Source of the DNA: Oscillospiraceae bacterium
GTDB taxonomy: Bacteria > Bacillota > Clostridia > Oscillospirales > Ruminococcaceae
Length of the DNA stretch: 64,000 nucleotides
Direction: 5' to 3'
NCBI GenBank assembly: GCA_020024285.1
Contig: JAHHTZ010000001.1
Location: forward strand, 316,090-380,089
Part shown: piece by piece, positions 40,363 to 49,020 of the stretch
Numbering within the stretch: the stretch's first letter is position 1
How the letters are laid out: every line of letters starts with the position of its first letter
Notes under the pieces: generated by a model
Database searches by the model: none
The model's input: only the letters and a program-made list of their open reading frames with translations
What the model was told of the DNA's origin: nothing
Position numbers and translations under genes: made by a program

Positions 40363-41442
40363 ATGATTGAAAAAAGAATTCGCCGCGTTTTGGACGCGAT
40401 GACCCAGCAGGGACTCACCCAGATGCTTGTTGCCGATCCCGGTGCAATCTATTATCTGACCGGAAAACACATCGCACCGGGCGAGCGTATGCTTGCACTC
40501 TATCTTTCTGCCGGCGGGAGCCACAAGCTCATCGTCAATAAGCTGTTCCCCATCGAGGAGGACCTTGGCGTGGACCTTGTGTTCTATTCCGATACGGACG
40601 AGCCGGTGAAGCTCCTTGCACAGTTCATCGACCACAACGCACCGATGGGGATCGATAAAACATGGCCTGCCCGCTTCCTCATTCCTCTGATGGAGCTCGG
40701 TGCCGGAAGCCGCTTTGTCAACAGCTCCCCGATCCTCGATGAGATCCGTATGATCAAGGACGCCGAGGAGATTGAAGCCATGCGCGCAGCATCCCGCATC
40801 AACGACGCTACGATGGGCAGGATGCAGGAGCTTGTAAAACCGGGCATGAGTGAAACCGAGGTTGGCGATGCGCTCGCGAAAATCTACCTCGAGCTGGGCG
40901 CAAACGGCGGCTACTCCTTCGATCCGATCGTTGCCTACGGCGCAAACGCTGCCGATCCGCACCATTCCAACGCAGAGGATGCCATCGCAAAAGAGGGGGA
41001 CGGCGTCATCATCGATATGGGCTGCATCCACAATTCCTACTGCTCCGACATGACGCGCACGCTCTTTCTCGGAGAGCCGACCGAACATCAGAAGGAAATC
41101 TACAACATCGTGCTCGGTGCAAACCTCGCCGGCATTGCCGCAGTAAAACCGGGTGTACGCTTTTGTGACGTGGACAAAGCCTGCCGCGACTACATCACCG
41201 AGCGCGGCTATGGCGAACAGTTCCTGCACCGCACGGGTCACTCCATCGGCTTGGAATGCCACGAAGCAGGCGACGTTTCCTCCATCAACACCACTGTCCT
41301 CAAGCCGGGCATGATCTTCTCCATCGAGCCGGGTGTCTACCTTGCCGGTGATGTGGGCGTTCGCATCGAGGACCTTGTGCTTGTGACCGAGGACGGCTGC
41401 GAGGTGCTCAACCACTTCCCGAAGGAGCTCAAATTCAAATAA
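40363..41442 (+). CDS. M24 family Xaa-Pro peptidase
   Basis: A 359-residue creatinase-fold peptidase: N-terminal domain with MLVADPGAIYYLTGKH, catalytic domain with metal ligands in IIDMGCIHNSYCSDMTRTLF (two Asp), HRTGHSIGLECHEAG (His), IFSIEPGVYLAGDVGVRIED (two Glu). Proline dipeptidase or aminopeptidase P activity is typical, acting in the cytoplasm on peptides with Pro at position 2. AGGAGG precedes the ATG. Monocistronic with its own promoter and terminator. Confidence 0.92.
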   Translation: MIEKRIRRVLDAMTQQGLTQMLVADPGAIYYLTGKHIAPGERMLALYLSAGGSHKLIVNKLFPIEEDLGVDLVFYSDTDEPVKLLAQFIDHNAPMGIDKTWPARFLIPLMELGAGSRFVNSSPILDEIRMIKDAEEIEAMRAASRINDATMGRMQELVKPGMSETEVGDALAKIYLELGANGGYSFDPIVAYGANAADPHHSNAEDAIAKEGDGVIIDMGCIHNSYCSDMTRTLFLGEPTEHQKEIYNIVLGANLAGIAAVKPGVRFCDVDKACRDYITERGYGEQFLHRTGHSIGLECHEAGDVSSINTTVLKPGMIFSIEPGVYLAGDVGVRIEDLVLVTEDGCEVLNHFPKELKFK

Positions 41443-41467
41443 TCTTCCCACGTGCGGGAATCCGCAA

Positions 41468-41502
41468 AAAACGGGCGATACCGAATCGGTATCGCCCGTT
41501 TT
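41468..41502. terminator. Terminator shared by the peptidase gene and the purine operon
   Basis: AAAACGGGCGATACCG pairs with CGGTATCGCCCGTTTT around AAT, between converging units. Confidence 0.92.
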
Positions 41503-41518
41503 GCAGTTCTTTTTAGAT

Positions 41519-42787
41519 TTAGAAGCATTTTGCGCCGATGTCTCTGCGGTAAAACGCATCGTCAAAGGTGATGTGCTCTACGGCACCGTATGCCTTGTCG
41601 AGTGCTTCGCGCAGGTCGCTGCCCCGTGCTGTAACACCCAGCACACGTCCACCGTTTGTGAGGTATGCGCCGTTTTCGAGCTTTGTTCCTGCGTGGTAGA
41701 CGCTGACACCCTCGTACTGTCCGTTTTCGTCGAGTCCTTCGATGGTGCAGCCCTTTTTGTAGGCTTTCGGATAGCCGCCGCTTGCAAGGATGACGCAGGC
41801 GGATGCTCCGTCACGGAAGGAGATCGGGCAGTGTGCCAGCTCGTGGTTCCAGATGGCATCCATGATGTCCACAAGGTCGCTGTCGAGCAGCTCCATCACG
41901 ACCTGTGTTTCCGGATCACCGAAGCGGCAGTTGTATTCGATGACATACGGTCCCTTCGGTGTGAGCATCAGCCCGAAGTAGAGGCATCCTGTAAACGGAC
42001 GTCCCAGCTCGTTCATGGCACGGATGGTGGGCAGGAAAATTGTTTCCATGCACTGCTGTGCCACTTTCTTGGTGTAGAAGGGGTTCGGTGCTACCGTACC
42101 CATGCCGCCGGTGTTGAGTCCCTTGTCGCCGTCCAGTGCGCGCTTGTGGTCCATCGAGGACACCATCGGAACAACGCAGGTTCCGTCCACAAAGGCGAGC
42201 ACCGAAACTTCGGGACCTGTGAGGAATTCTTCGATGACGATTTGGCTCCCGCTCTCTCCGAACACCTTGTCCTCCATGATCTCATGGATTCCCGCCTTGG
42301 CTTCTTCGAGATTTGCAGCGATGATAACGCCCTTGCCCAGTGCCAGACCGTCCGCCTTGATGACGATTGGGAATGTTGTCTGCTCCTGCACATAGTCCAT
42401 CGCCTTGTGCGGATCGGTGAATACCTCGTAGGCAGCTGTCGGGATGTGAAACTGCTTCATCATGTTTTTGGAAAAGACCTTGCTGCTCTCGATCTCAGCG
42501 GCGAGCTTTTTGGGACCGAAGGTTTTGATGCCTGCCTCATTGAGCGCATCCACCATGCCTGCTGCCAGCGGATCGTCGGGGGTCACGAACACCCAGTCCA
42601 TCTTTTCTTCCTTGGCATAGCGCACCACGCCTTCTACGTCGAGGGCGTTGATGGGAACGCAGGTGGCATCCGCTGCGATGCCCCCGTTGCCGGGGCAGCA
42701 GAAGATCTGCGGCTTGTGACGGCTTTCCTTGAGCTTGCGGATGATGGCGTGCTCTCTGCCGCCGGAACCGATCACTAAAATTTTCAT
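41519..42787 (-). CDS. purD: Phosphoribosylamine-glycine ligase
   Basis: A 422-residue ATP-grasp enzyme: MKILVIGSGGREHAIIRKL, FVTPDDPLAAGMVDAL, the ATP-binding FPIVIKADGLALGKGVI, TGGMGTVAPNPF and the metal site IEYNCRFGDPETQ. It joins phosphoribosylamine and glycine in the second purine step. Last gene of the purine operon, 19 bases after the AICAR formyltransferase gene. Confidence 0.97.
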   Translation of the reverse strand: MKILVIGSGGREHAIIRKLKESRHKPQIFCCPGNGGIAADATCVPINALDVEGVVRYAKEEKMDWVFVTPDDPLAAGMVDALNEAGIKTFGPKKLAAEIESSKVFSKNMMKQFHIPTAAYEVFTDPHKAMDYVQEQTTFPIVIKADGLALGKGVIIAANLEEAKAGIHEIMEDKVFGESGSQIVIEEFLTGPEVSVLAFVDGTCVVPMVSSMDHKRALDGDKGLNTGGMGTVAPNPFYTKKVAQQCMETIFLPTIRAMNELGRPFTGCLYFGLMLTPKGPYVIEYNCRFGDPETQVVMELLDSDLVDIMDAIWNHELAHCPISFRDGASACVILASGGYPKAYKKGCTIEGLDENGQYEGVSVYHAGTKLENGAYLTNGGRVLGVTARGSDLREALDKAYGAVEHITFDDAFYRRDIGAKCF

Positions 42788-42806
42788 CGTTGTTTCCTCC
42801 CGTCGC

Positions 42807-43982
42807 TTAGTGGTGGAACAGGCGAACCCCGTTGAATGCCATCACCATGTTGTATTTGTTGCAGGTATCGATCACGTTGTCGTCGCGGATGGAGCCGCCC
42901 GGCTGTGCGATGTACTGCACGCCGCTGCGGTGTGCGCGCTCGATGTTGTCCCCGAATGGGAAGAATGCATCGGAGCCAAGCGATACACCACTGAGCTGAT
43001 CGAGCCATGCGCGTTTTTCCTCGCGGGTGAGAGGCTGCGGCTTCTCGGTGAAGAACTGCTCCCATACACCGTCTGCCAAAACGTCCATGTAGTCGTCGGA
43101 GATGTACACGTCGATGGTGTTGTCGCGGTCAGCGCGGCGGATATCCGATTTGAACGGGAGGCTGAGCACTCTCTCGTGCTGGCGCAGCCACCAGAAATCT
43201 GCCTTGTTTCCGGCAAGACGGGTGCAGTGTACGCGGGACTGCTGTCCTGCGCCGATGCCGATTGCCTGTCCGTCCTTGACGTAGCACACGGAGTTGGACT
43301 GAGTGTATTTGAGGGTGATGAGTGCGATGCAAAGGTCACGCTTTGCTTCGTCTGTCATCGCCTTGTTTTCCGTTACGATGTTTTCGAGGAGCTGTTCTGT
43401 GATTTTCTGCTCGTTGCGTCCCTGCTCAAAGGTCACGCCGAACACATCCTTGCGCTCGATTTCGCGCGGGATATAGTTGGGGTCGATCTTGATGACGTTG
43501 TAGGAGCCTTTGCGCTTTGTGCGAAGGATCTCCAGTGCTTCCTCGGTAAAGTCCGGTGCGATGATTCCGTCCGAAACCTCTTTTGCGATAACGGCTGCCG
43601 TCTGCTTGTCGCAGGGGTCGGACAGCGCGATGAAATCGCCGTAGGAGGACATCCGGTCTGCGCCGCGCGCTCTGACATAGGCGCAGGCGATGGGAGAAAG
43701 CTCCAGCCCTTCCACAAAGTAGATTTTTTTGAGGGTGTCGCTCAGGGGCAGACCCACTGCCGCACCTGCCGGACTGACGTGCTTAAAGGAAGCTGCTGCC
43801 GGAAGTCCGGTCGCTTCTTTGAGCTCCTTTACAAGCTGCCAGCTGTTAAAGGCATCCAGAAAATTGATATAACCCGGCTTGCCGTTGAGCACCTCGATCG
43901 GCAGCTCTCCCTCGCTCATAAAGATGCGCGAAGGCTTCTGATTCGGGTTGCAGCCATATTTCAGCGAAAGTTCCTTTGCCAT
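42807..43982 (-). CDS. AICAR formyltransferase, stand-alone (PurH without the IMP cyclohydrolase domain)
   Basis: A 391-residue protein similar to the AICARFT half of PurH: LKYGCNPNQKPSRIF, FLDAFNSWQLVKELKEATGL, ASFKHVSPAGAAVG (Lys-His pair of the active site), NSVCYVKDGQAIGIGAGQQS and SDAFFPFGDNIERA. Bifunctional PurH is about 520 residues with an MGS-like cyclohydrolase domain first; here that part is absent. It transfers formyl from 10-formyl-THF to AICAR. The cyclohydrolase is supplied by the next gene upstream. AAGGAG before the ATG. Confidence 0.93.
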   Translation of the reverse strand: MAKELSLKYGCNPNQKPSRIFMSEGELPIEVLNGKPGYINFLDAFNSWQLVKELKEATGLPAAASFKHVSPAGAAVGLPLSDTLKKIYFVEGLELSPIACAYVRARGADRMSSYGDFIALSDPCDKQTAAVIAKEVSDGIIAPDFTEEALEILRTKRKGSYNVIKIDPNYIPREIERKDVFGVTFEQGRNEQKITEQLLENIVTENKAMTDEAKRDLCIALITLKYTQSNSVCYVKDGQAIGIGAGQQSRVHCTRLAGNKADFWWLRQHERVLSLPFKSDIRRADRDNTIDVYISDDYMDVLADGVWEQFFTEKPQPLTREEKRAWLDQLSGVSLGSDAFFPFGDNIERAHRSGVQYIAQPGGSIRDDNVIDTCNKYNMVMAFNGVRLFHH

Positions 43983-44034
43983 ACTTCATTCTCCTTCTTT
44001 CTCTTGATCCATAAAACCGCACAGCGGATCGGGC

Positions 44035-44736
44035 TTATTTGTTTTTGTTGAGGATGCGGGTCTGTTCCTCGCCGGTTGCAAGGTCGATGTACCGTGTGAA
44101 CAGGGACACCTTGTTGTCCTCGTTGAGGTTTTCCCATACTTCCTTGGTGAAGGAATCGATGTCCCCTCTCAGTTCGAGCGGGGTCGGCTCGCCTTCGTAG
44201 GATGGGATGGGGTCGCCGTCGTGCAGGTAGGTGTGGATGAAGTGCCCCTCCCCTGCCATCGGCTGCGGATATTCATAGAAGAACCGCTGTACGGATTCTG
44301 CATTATTGTTGTTGCTCTTGAGGATGGAGAGCTTGTAGCTGCCGTTTTCCACAATGCCGGAAACTCTCGGCGTATAATTTGGTGCATCCGGCTCAAAGGT
44401 GCGGCTGCGCAGAGCATCCTCGAAGGATTTTCCTTCCTTGAGGAATTCGTAAATCGTATCGGTCTGATCGCCGTTTGTCACGATGGTGGCACCGTGGAGC
44501 TTGCGCACCGGCGCATAGATGACAAGAGATGGGTCGGAGAGCTTCGCCGGGTCGAATGCTTCGGTGCGGATGCCGCCCTCCTGCTCCACAAAGACACGGT
44601 TGCGGCTGTTCACGCTGCGTCCCATGATAAAATAGGCGATGACAAGGTGTTTTGCGTCCTCGCTTTTTCCGAGGATGATGCCCCTGCCGGGGTAGGTGTT
44701 ATTTTTAAGCTCTTCTGCGATGGTTTTGCGCTTCAT
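44035..44736 (-). CDS. IMP cyclohydrolase, PurO-like (archaeal-type fold)
   Basis: A 233-residue protein of the IMP_cyclohyd family: NTYPGRGIILGKSED, VIAYFIMGRSVNSRNRVFV, DPSLVIYAPVRKLHG, VTNGDQTDTIYEFL and TYTPRVSG-like NYTPRVSGIVE. It closes FAICAR to IMP. This fold is unrelated to the PurH cyclohydrolase domain and is known from archaea and some Firmicutes. ATG 44736 follows GGAGG; the longer frame overlaps purN. It sits between purN and the formyltransferase, so the last two steps are encoded side by side. Confidence 0.92.
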   Translation of the reverse strand: MKRKTIAEELKNNTYPGRGIILGKSEDAKHLVIAYFIMGRSVNSRNRVFVEQEGGIRTEAFDPAKLSDPSLVIYAPVRKLHGATIVTNGDQTDTIYEFLKEGKSFEDALRSRTFEPDAPNYTPRVSGIVENGSYKLSILKSNNNNAESVQRFFYEYPQPMAGEGHFIHTYLHDGDPIPSYEGEPTPLELRGDIDSFTKEVWENLNEDNKVSLFTRYIDLATGEEQTRILNKNK

Positions 44737-44747
44737 TCTTCTGCCTC

Positions 44748-45344
44748 CTATTGTTCGATCTGCTCGCAGAGCATGGCGGTCGCCCTGGGAAGAAGCTCCC
44801 ACTCCGCCTGCTCCATCACGCGGCGCTGGAGCGTTTCGGGGGTATCCCCCTCCTGTACGGCAACCGCTTTTTGCAGCAGGATGCTGCCGCCGTCGGTGAT
44901 TTCGTTGACAAGGTGGACGGTCGCTCCCGTCACCTTCACCCCATATGCGAGCGCCGCTTCGTGGACTTTGAGCCCATAGAAGCCGTCCCCGCAGAACGAC
45001 GGGATCAGCGACGGGTGGATGTTGATGATGCGGTCGCGGTAGGCATCGATGACCTCGGTTCCGAGAATGGACAAAAATCCTGCCAGAACAACGAGCTGGA
45101 TGCCGTGCTCCTGCAAGGCTGTCACGATGGCATGGTCGTATTCCTGCGCGCTCTCAAAATCGCGGCGGCGCACCACCACGGAGGGGATCTTCGCATTTTC
45201 TGCCCGTGTGAGCGCGTAGGCCTTGGCGCTGGAGCTGAGGACGAGGGAAATCTTCCCTGTCCCGAGCTTTCCGGCTGCCTGCGCGTCGATCAGTGCCTGC
45301 AAATTGGTTCCGCCGCCGGATACCAGAACAGCCACCTTTACCAT
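44748..45344 (-). CDS. purN: Phosphoribosylglycinamide formyltransferase
   Basis: A 198-residue folate-dependent enzyme: VAVLVSGGGTNLQALIDA, VVLAGFLSILG, the catalytic IINIHPSLIPSFCGDGFYG (Asn, His) and KVTGATVHLVNEITDGGSIL with the Asp. It formylates GAR in the third purine step. Its ATG overlaps the purM stop by seven bases, so translation is coupled. Confidence 0.97.
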   Translation of the reverse strand: MVKVAVLVSGGGTNLQALIDAQAAGKLGTGKISLVLSSSAKAYALTRAENAKIPSVVVRRRDFESAQEYDHAIVTALQEHGIQLVVLAGFLSILGTEVIDAYRDRIINIHPSLIPSFCGDGFYGLKVHEAALAYGVKVTGATVHLVNEITDGGSILLQKAVAVQEGDTPETLQRRVMEQAEWELLPRATAMLCEQIEQ

Positions 45345-46375
45345 AATTCTACACCCTTTTCGCCTTCCTCGATGTGACCTACCACATACGCATCCTGTGC
45401 GTTTGCATGGAGGATCTCGAGGGTCTTGTCGACGTCGTTTTTATCGACGATCAGCATCATGCCGACACCCATGTTGAAGGTGTTGTACATATCGCGCTCC
45501 GGGATATTTCCTTCCTTCTGGATAAGCTCGAAGATCGGGAGGACTTTGACATCCGATTTTTTGATGACTGCTTTGGTGTTTTCGCCCAGTGCGCGCGGGA
45601 TATTCTCATAGAAGCCGCCGCCGGTGATGTGGCAGATGGATTTTACTCCCACCTGATCGAGCACGGCGAGCACCGGTTTTACATAGAGTTTTGTTGGGGT
45701 CAGGAGGGTTTCGCCCAGTGTTTTGCCGAGTACATCGGAGAAACGGTCGAGGGACTGGTGCTCCAGATCGAACACCTTGCGCACGAGGGAGAAGCCGTTG
45801 GAATGAACGCCGGAGGATGGCAGCGCGATCATCACGTCGCCCGGTTTTACGTTTTCGTTTTTGAGGATCTTCTTCTTGTCCACAACGCCCACGCTGAATC
45901 CGGCAAGATCGTACTCATCCTCAGGATAGAAGCCCGGCATCTCGGCGGTTTCGCCGCCCACGAGTGCACAGCCGCTCTCCACGCAGCCGTCTGCAACGCC
46001 CTTTACGATTTCTGCTACACGCTCCGGCACGTTTTTGCCCAGTGCGATGTAGTCGAGAAAGAGCAGTGGTTTTGCACCGCAGCAGATGATGTCGTTGACG
46101 CACATTGCCACGCAGTCGATGCCCACGGTGTCGTGTTTATCGAGCAGGAACGCGATTTTGAGCTTTGTGCCAACGCCGTCCGTACCGGAAACAAGGCATG
46201 GCTTTTCGATGTTTGTTACGTCCAGCTCGAATGCGCCGCCGAATCCGCCGATGTCGGAGATCATGCCGGGGATCATGGTTTTTGCAACGTGTGCCTTCAT
46301 CAGTTCTACTGCTTTGTATCCGGCGGTAACGTCAACGCCGGCTGCTTTATAGCTTTCGCTGAAACTTTTGCTCAT
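45338..46375 (-). CDS. purM: Phosphoribosylformylglycinamidine cyclo-ligase
   Basis: A 345-residue AIR synthetase: YKAAGVDVTAGYKAVELMK, SGTDGVGTKLKIAF, VAMCVNDIICCGAKPLLFLDY and GGETAEMPGFYPEDEYDLAGF are all textbook motifs. It makes AIR from FGAM with ATP. It lies between purF (57-base gap) and purN (overlap). Confidence 0.97.
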   Translation of the reverse strand: MSKSFSESYKAAGVDVTAGYKAVELMKAHVAKTMIPGMISDIGGFGGAFELDVTNIEKPCLVSGTDGVGTKLKIAFLLDKHDTVGIDCVAMCVNDIICCGAKPLLFLDYIALGKNVPERVAEIVKGVADGCVESGCALVGGETAEMPGFYPEDEYDLAGFSVGVVDKKKILKNENVKPGDVMIALPSSGVHSNGFSLVRKVFDLEHQSLDRFSDVLGKTLGETLLTPTKLYVKPVLAVLDQVGVKSICHITGGGFYENIPRALGENTKAVIKKSDVKVLPIFELIQKEGNIPERDMYNTFNMGVGMMLIVDKNDVDKTLEILHANAQDAYVVGHIEEGEKGVELW

Positions 46376-46431
46376 GCTTTTCGTCCTTTCCTCTTTGTCG
46401 GGGCAGCTTTTCCCACCCCGATTGTTACGTC

Positions 46432-47856
46432 CTATTTCTTCTTATTGATGTGCTCGGAATATTTGTCTGCGATGTAGTCCGGGATTTCCACCGGATATTC
46501 CCCGTCGAAGCAGGCGGTGCAGAATTCGCAGCGGTCCTCGACGTTTGCAATCTTCTTCACGCTCTCAAGTCCGAGATAGCCGAGGGAATCTGCGTTGAGG
46601 TCCTTGCGGATCTCCTCAAGCGTCATGCGACAGGCAATCAGCTTGTCCTTGCTGTCGATGTCCGTGCCGAAGTAGCATGGATTGATGAACGGCGGCGAGG
46701 AAATGCGGATGTGTACTTCCGTTGCTCCGGCATCGCGCAGCATCTTGATGATGCGCTGGCTTGTGGTTCCGCGCACGATGGAGTCATCGACCAGCACGAC
46801 ACGCTTGCCCTGTACCGTTGCTTTGAGCACGTTGAGCTTGATGCGCACGGCATTTTCGCGCTGCTTCTGGGTCGGGAGGATGAAGGTTCGTCCGATGTAG
46901 CGGTTTTTGATGAAGCCGATGCCGTATGGGATGCCGGACTGCTGCGCAAATCCAAGTGCTGCGTCAAGACCCGAATCCGGTACACCGATGACAACGTCCG
47001 CCTGACATGGATGCTCCAGCGCAAGGAAGGCACCGGCACGGCGGCGCGCCTCGTGAACGCTTGCGCCGTAGATGACGGAATCGGGACGGGCGGTATAAAC
47101 AAATTCGAACACGCAGAAGTGTCCTTTTTTGCCGCAGTGTGTTTCGATGCTGCGCACGCCGTCCTTGTCCGCAACCACGATCTCGCCCGGCTTGATGTCA
47201 CGCACGAAGGCGGCACCGATGCTGTCGAGCGCGCAGCTCTCGGAGGCGAACACGATGTCCTCTCCGAGCTTGCCCATGCACAGTGGGCGGAAGCCCTCCG
47301 GATCGCGCACGGCGATCAGCTTCTGCGGGGACATGATGACCATGGAGTAAGCGCCGCTCAGACGGGGCATTGCCTTCTCGATGGCTTCTTCGATGGAGTT
47401 TGTTTTCAGGCGTTCCTGAATGATGATGTGGGAGATCACTTCGGCATCCGTTGCGGAATGGAAGATCGCGCCGCCCAATTCCAGCTCCTCGCGGAGCTTG
47501 CGGCTGTTGACGAGGCTGCCGTTGTTGGCAAGAGCCATCGTTCCCTTGATGTGGCGCACGACGAGCGGCTGCGCGTCGCTGCGGTTGGAGTTTGCATATT
47601 TGGAATATTCCACATGACCAATCGCCATGTTGCCAAGCCCAAGCTTTGCAAGGTTTGTGCTGTTGAAGGTATCAGGCACAAGCCCCAGATCACGGTAGGA
47701 ACGGATGACCCCGTCGTCGTTTACCGCGATGCCGCAGCTCTGCTGGCCGCGGTGCTGGAGGGCGTAGAGGGCAAGGTATGTTTCGGTTGCTACGTCAGAT
47801 TGTGCATTTTTGGAATAGATTCCAAAAACGCCGCACTCTTCATGGATGTCCGGCAT
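46432..47856 (-). CDS. purF: Amidophosphoribosyltransferase
   Basis: A 474-residue PurF. A short propeptide MPDIHEE precedes Cys8, which becomes the N-terminal nucleophile (CGVFGIYSKNAQSDVA). The glutaminase domain is intact (HRGQQSCGIAV, GHVEYSKYANS, NGSLVN), in contrast to CarA in this window. The PRTase site is VVLVDDSIVRGTTSQRI. Cysteines CEFCTACF near the C-terminus fit the 4Fe-4S form of PurF. It makes phosphoribosylamine from PRPP and glutamine. Confidence 0.97.
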   Translation of the reverse strand: MPDIHEECGVFGIYSKNAQSDVATETYLALYALQHRGQQSCGIAVNDDGVIRSYRDLGLVPDTFNSTNLAKLGLGNMAIGHVEYSKYANSNRSDAQPLVVRHIKGTMALANNGSLVNSRKLREELELGGAIFHSATDAEVISHIIIQERLKTNSIEEAIEKAMPRLSGAYSMVIMSPQKLIAVRDPEGFRPLCMGKLGEDIVFASESCALDSIGAAFVRDIKPGEIVVADKDGVRSIETHCGKKGHFCVFEFVYTARPDSVIYGASVHEARRRAGAFLALEHPCQADVVIGVPDSGLDAALGFAQQSGIPYGIGFIKNRYIGRTFILPTQKQRENAVRIKLNVLKATVQGKRVVLVDDSIVRGTTSQRIIKMLRDAGATEVHIRISSPPFINPCYFGTDIDSKDKLIACRMTLEEIRKDLNADSLGYLGLESVKKIANVEDRCEFCTACFDGEYPVEIPDYIADKYSEHINKKK

Positions 47857-47893
47857 GGTAGGACACTTCCTTTCTTTCTCTATCGATTATACG

Positions 47894-48394
47894 TTATGCG
47901 TTGAGCTCTTCCTGGAGCTTTGCATCCTTTTTCATTACAGCTTCTTCCATTTTCTGCTTCATGTCAACGAGCTTCTGTGCCAGTGCTTCATCGGACAGAG
48001 CCAGCATCTGGACTGCGAGGATGGCAGCATTTTCTGCGCCGTTGATGGCAACGGTTGCCACCGGGATACCGCTTGGCATCTGAACGGTTGCAAGCAGAGC
48101 GTCCAGTCCATCGAGGGTGGAGGATTTGATCGGGATGCCGATGACAGGAAGGGTGGTGTGTGCTGCGAGAACGCCGCCGAGGTGTGCTGCCTTGCCTGCT
48201 GCTGCGATGATGACGCCGAAGCCGTTTTTCGCTGCATTGGAAGAAAATTCGCTTGCCTGTGCAGGGGTGCGGTGTGCGGACATAACGTGTGCTTCCACCG
48301 TAACGCCGAATTCCCTGAGCTTATCGATTGCCGGTTTTACAACGGGCAGATCGCTGTCGCTTCCCATAATAACTGCAACTTTTTTTGTGTTCAT
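47894..48394 (-). CDS. purE: 5-(Carboxyamino)imidazole ribonucleotide mutase
   Basis: A 166-residue PurE: VAVIMGSDSDLPVVKPAI, VEAHVMSAHRTPAQ, IIAAAGKAAHLGGVLAAHTTLPVIGIP and DALLATVQMPSGIPVATVAIN. First enzyme gene of the purine operon. ATG at 48394 follows GGAGGG; the upstream extension runs through the leader terminator and is not used. No purK is next to it. The sequence shows a PurE but I did not decide between class I and class II. Confidence 0.96.
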   Translation of the reverse strand: MNTKKVAVIMGSDSDLPVVKPAIDKLREFGVTVEAHVMSAHRTPAQASEFSSNAAKNGFGVIIAAAGKAAHLGGVLAAHTTLPVIGIPIKSSTLDGLDALLATVQMPSGIPVATVAINGAENAAILAVQMLALSDEALAQKLVDMKQKMEEAVMKKDAKLQEELNA

Positions 48395-48434
48395 AATAAA
48401 ACTCCCTCCGAATTTTTGTTGTGGAAAATGAAAA

Positions 48435-48509
48435 ACGCTGCGACTTCTCGTCACAGCGTACACTATCCCTATTTAGCTAAAAAATCCCGCAATGATGTTC
48501 TGATTGCAG
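48435..48509 (-). promoter_or_regulatory. Two tandem terminators in the purine operon leader
   Basis: On the minus strand the first is CTGCAAT-N9-ATTGCGG (48487-48509) followed by T6 (48479-48484); it lies inside the 3' end of a small leader ORF. The second is ACGCTGTGAC-GAGAA-GTCGCAGCGT (48435-48459) followed by a T-run, after the ORF stop. I do not recognise a known purine, ZTP or PRPP riboswitch in the leader. Confidence 0.7.
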
Positions 48510-48586
48510 CCTGCACTTCGATTGGGGCATGGTTTTCCCTTTGCAGGGTAACGCCGGTCTAAAAAGAAAGACACGATATTCACCAT
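48473..48586 (-). CDS. Leader ORF (37 codons) upstream of purE
   Basis: Behind a strong AGGAGAGGG site and 6-base spacer, ATG 48586 opens a 37-residue frame (MVNIVSFFLDRRYPAKGKPC, then PNRSAGCNQNIIAGFFS) ending in TAA at 48473-48475. It covers the first leader terminator, whose T-run is its last two Phe codons, so a translating ribosome would break that hairpin. It may be a control peptide or chance coding; no homolog known to me. Confidence 0.45.
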   Translation of the reverse strand: MVNIVSFFLDRRYPAKGKPCPNRSAGCNQNIIAGFFS

Positions 48587-48667
48587 CAAGATCCCTCTCC
48601 TTTCTGTGCGCTTGCCGTCAGAATCTGCGGCAGTGCCCTTCCTCTTTGGGAAGAATAACTCGATTTT

Positions 48668-48696
48668 ATTGTATCAAAAAAGTGTAAAAAATGCAA
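48668..48696 (-). promoter_or_regulatory. Promoter of the purine operon
   Basis: TTGCAT (48691-48696), 17-nt spacer, TACAAT (48668-48673) on the minus strand. The resulting leader is about 265 bases. Confidence 0.8.
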
Positions 48697-48818
48697 TCGT
48701 TTTTCCTTATATTGTCTAAAATCGTGCATAGAGATGATGTTTTTGTTAAAAATAGAACGGTGATTTGGACAAAATATCCATATCCTCTGCTTCTTCGGAA
48801 AATTCCCCTTGCCCTCCC

Positions 48819-48923
48819 TCATCGGTTCGTCAACATCCGGTAGTACACGGTACACAAAAAAGCTGCACATGTAACGATACTGAGCAGTGTTGTGTAAAAG
48901 GTGATGCTCCGTTCACCTGTCAT
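48819..48923 (-). CDS. Possible 34-residue membrane peptide (or gene remnant)
   Basis: ATG 48923 to TGA 48819 reads MTGERSITFYTTLLSIVTCA followed by AFLCTVYYRMLTNR: one hydrophobic helix with charged ends. The frame is also open upstream to near 48990 without a better start. The ribosome site (AAGGGAAG) is 13 bases away, too far. It could be the tail of a lost gene. Otherwise 48697-48990 shows nothing. Confidence 0.25.
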   Translation of the reverse strand: MTGERSITFYTTLLSIVTCAAFLCTVYYRMLTNR

Positions 48924-48989
48924 TAGCCCGATATCTTCCCTTATCGGCAGGGTGATGCTCGCCCGAACACAGATTACCTGCTTTTTCCG

Positions 48990-49020
48990 AAAAAAAGCCC
49001 CCTGTGCGGGGGCATTTTTT
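48990..49020 (-). terminator. Terminator of the DIP1984-family gene
   Basis: GCCCCC pairs with GGGGGC around five bases, followed by T6-7 on the minus strand, directly after the stop. Confidence 0.88.

Noticed and set aside
46432..47856. Possible loss of the glutaminase site in PurF, parallel to CarA
   Set aside because: Cys8 follows a normal propeptide and the remaining glutaminase motifs are intact.
48395..48661. Purine, ZTP, THF or PRPP riboswitch in the purE leader
   Set aside because: I looked for the conserved cores of these classes and saw none; the leader is reported instead as an unassigned attenuator. A covariance-model search would be decisive.
48586..48870. A 94-codon minus-strand frame upstream of the purE leader ORF
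   Set aside because: It crosses the purine promoter (48668-48696) and has no ribosome site at its start.
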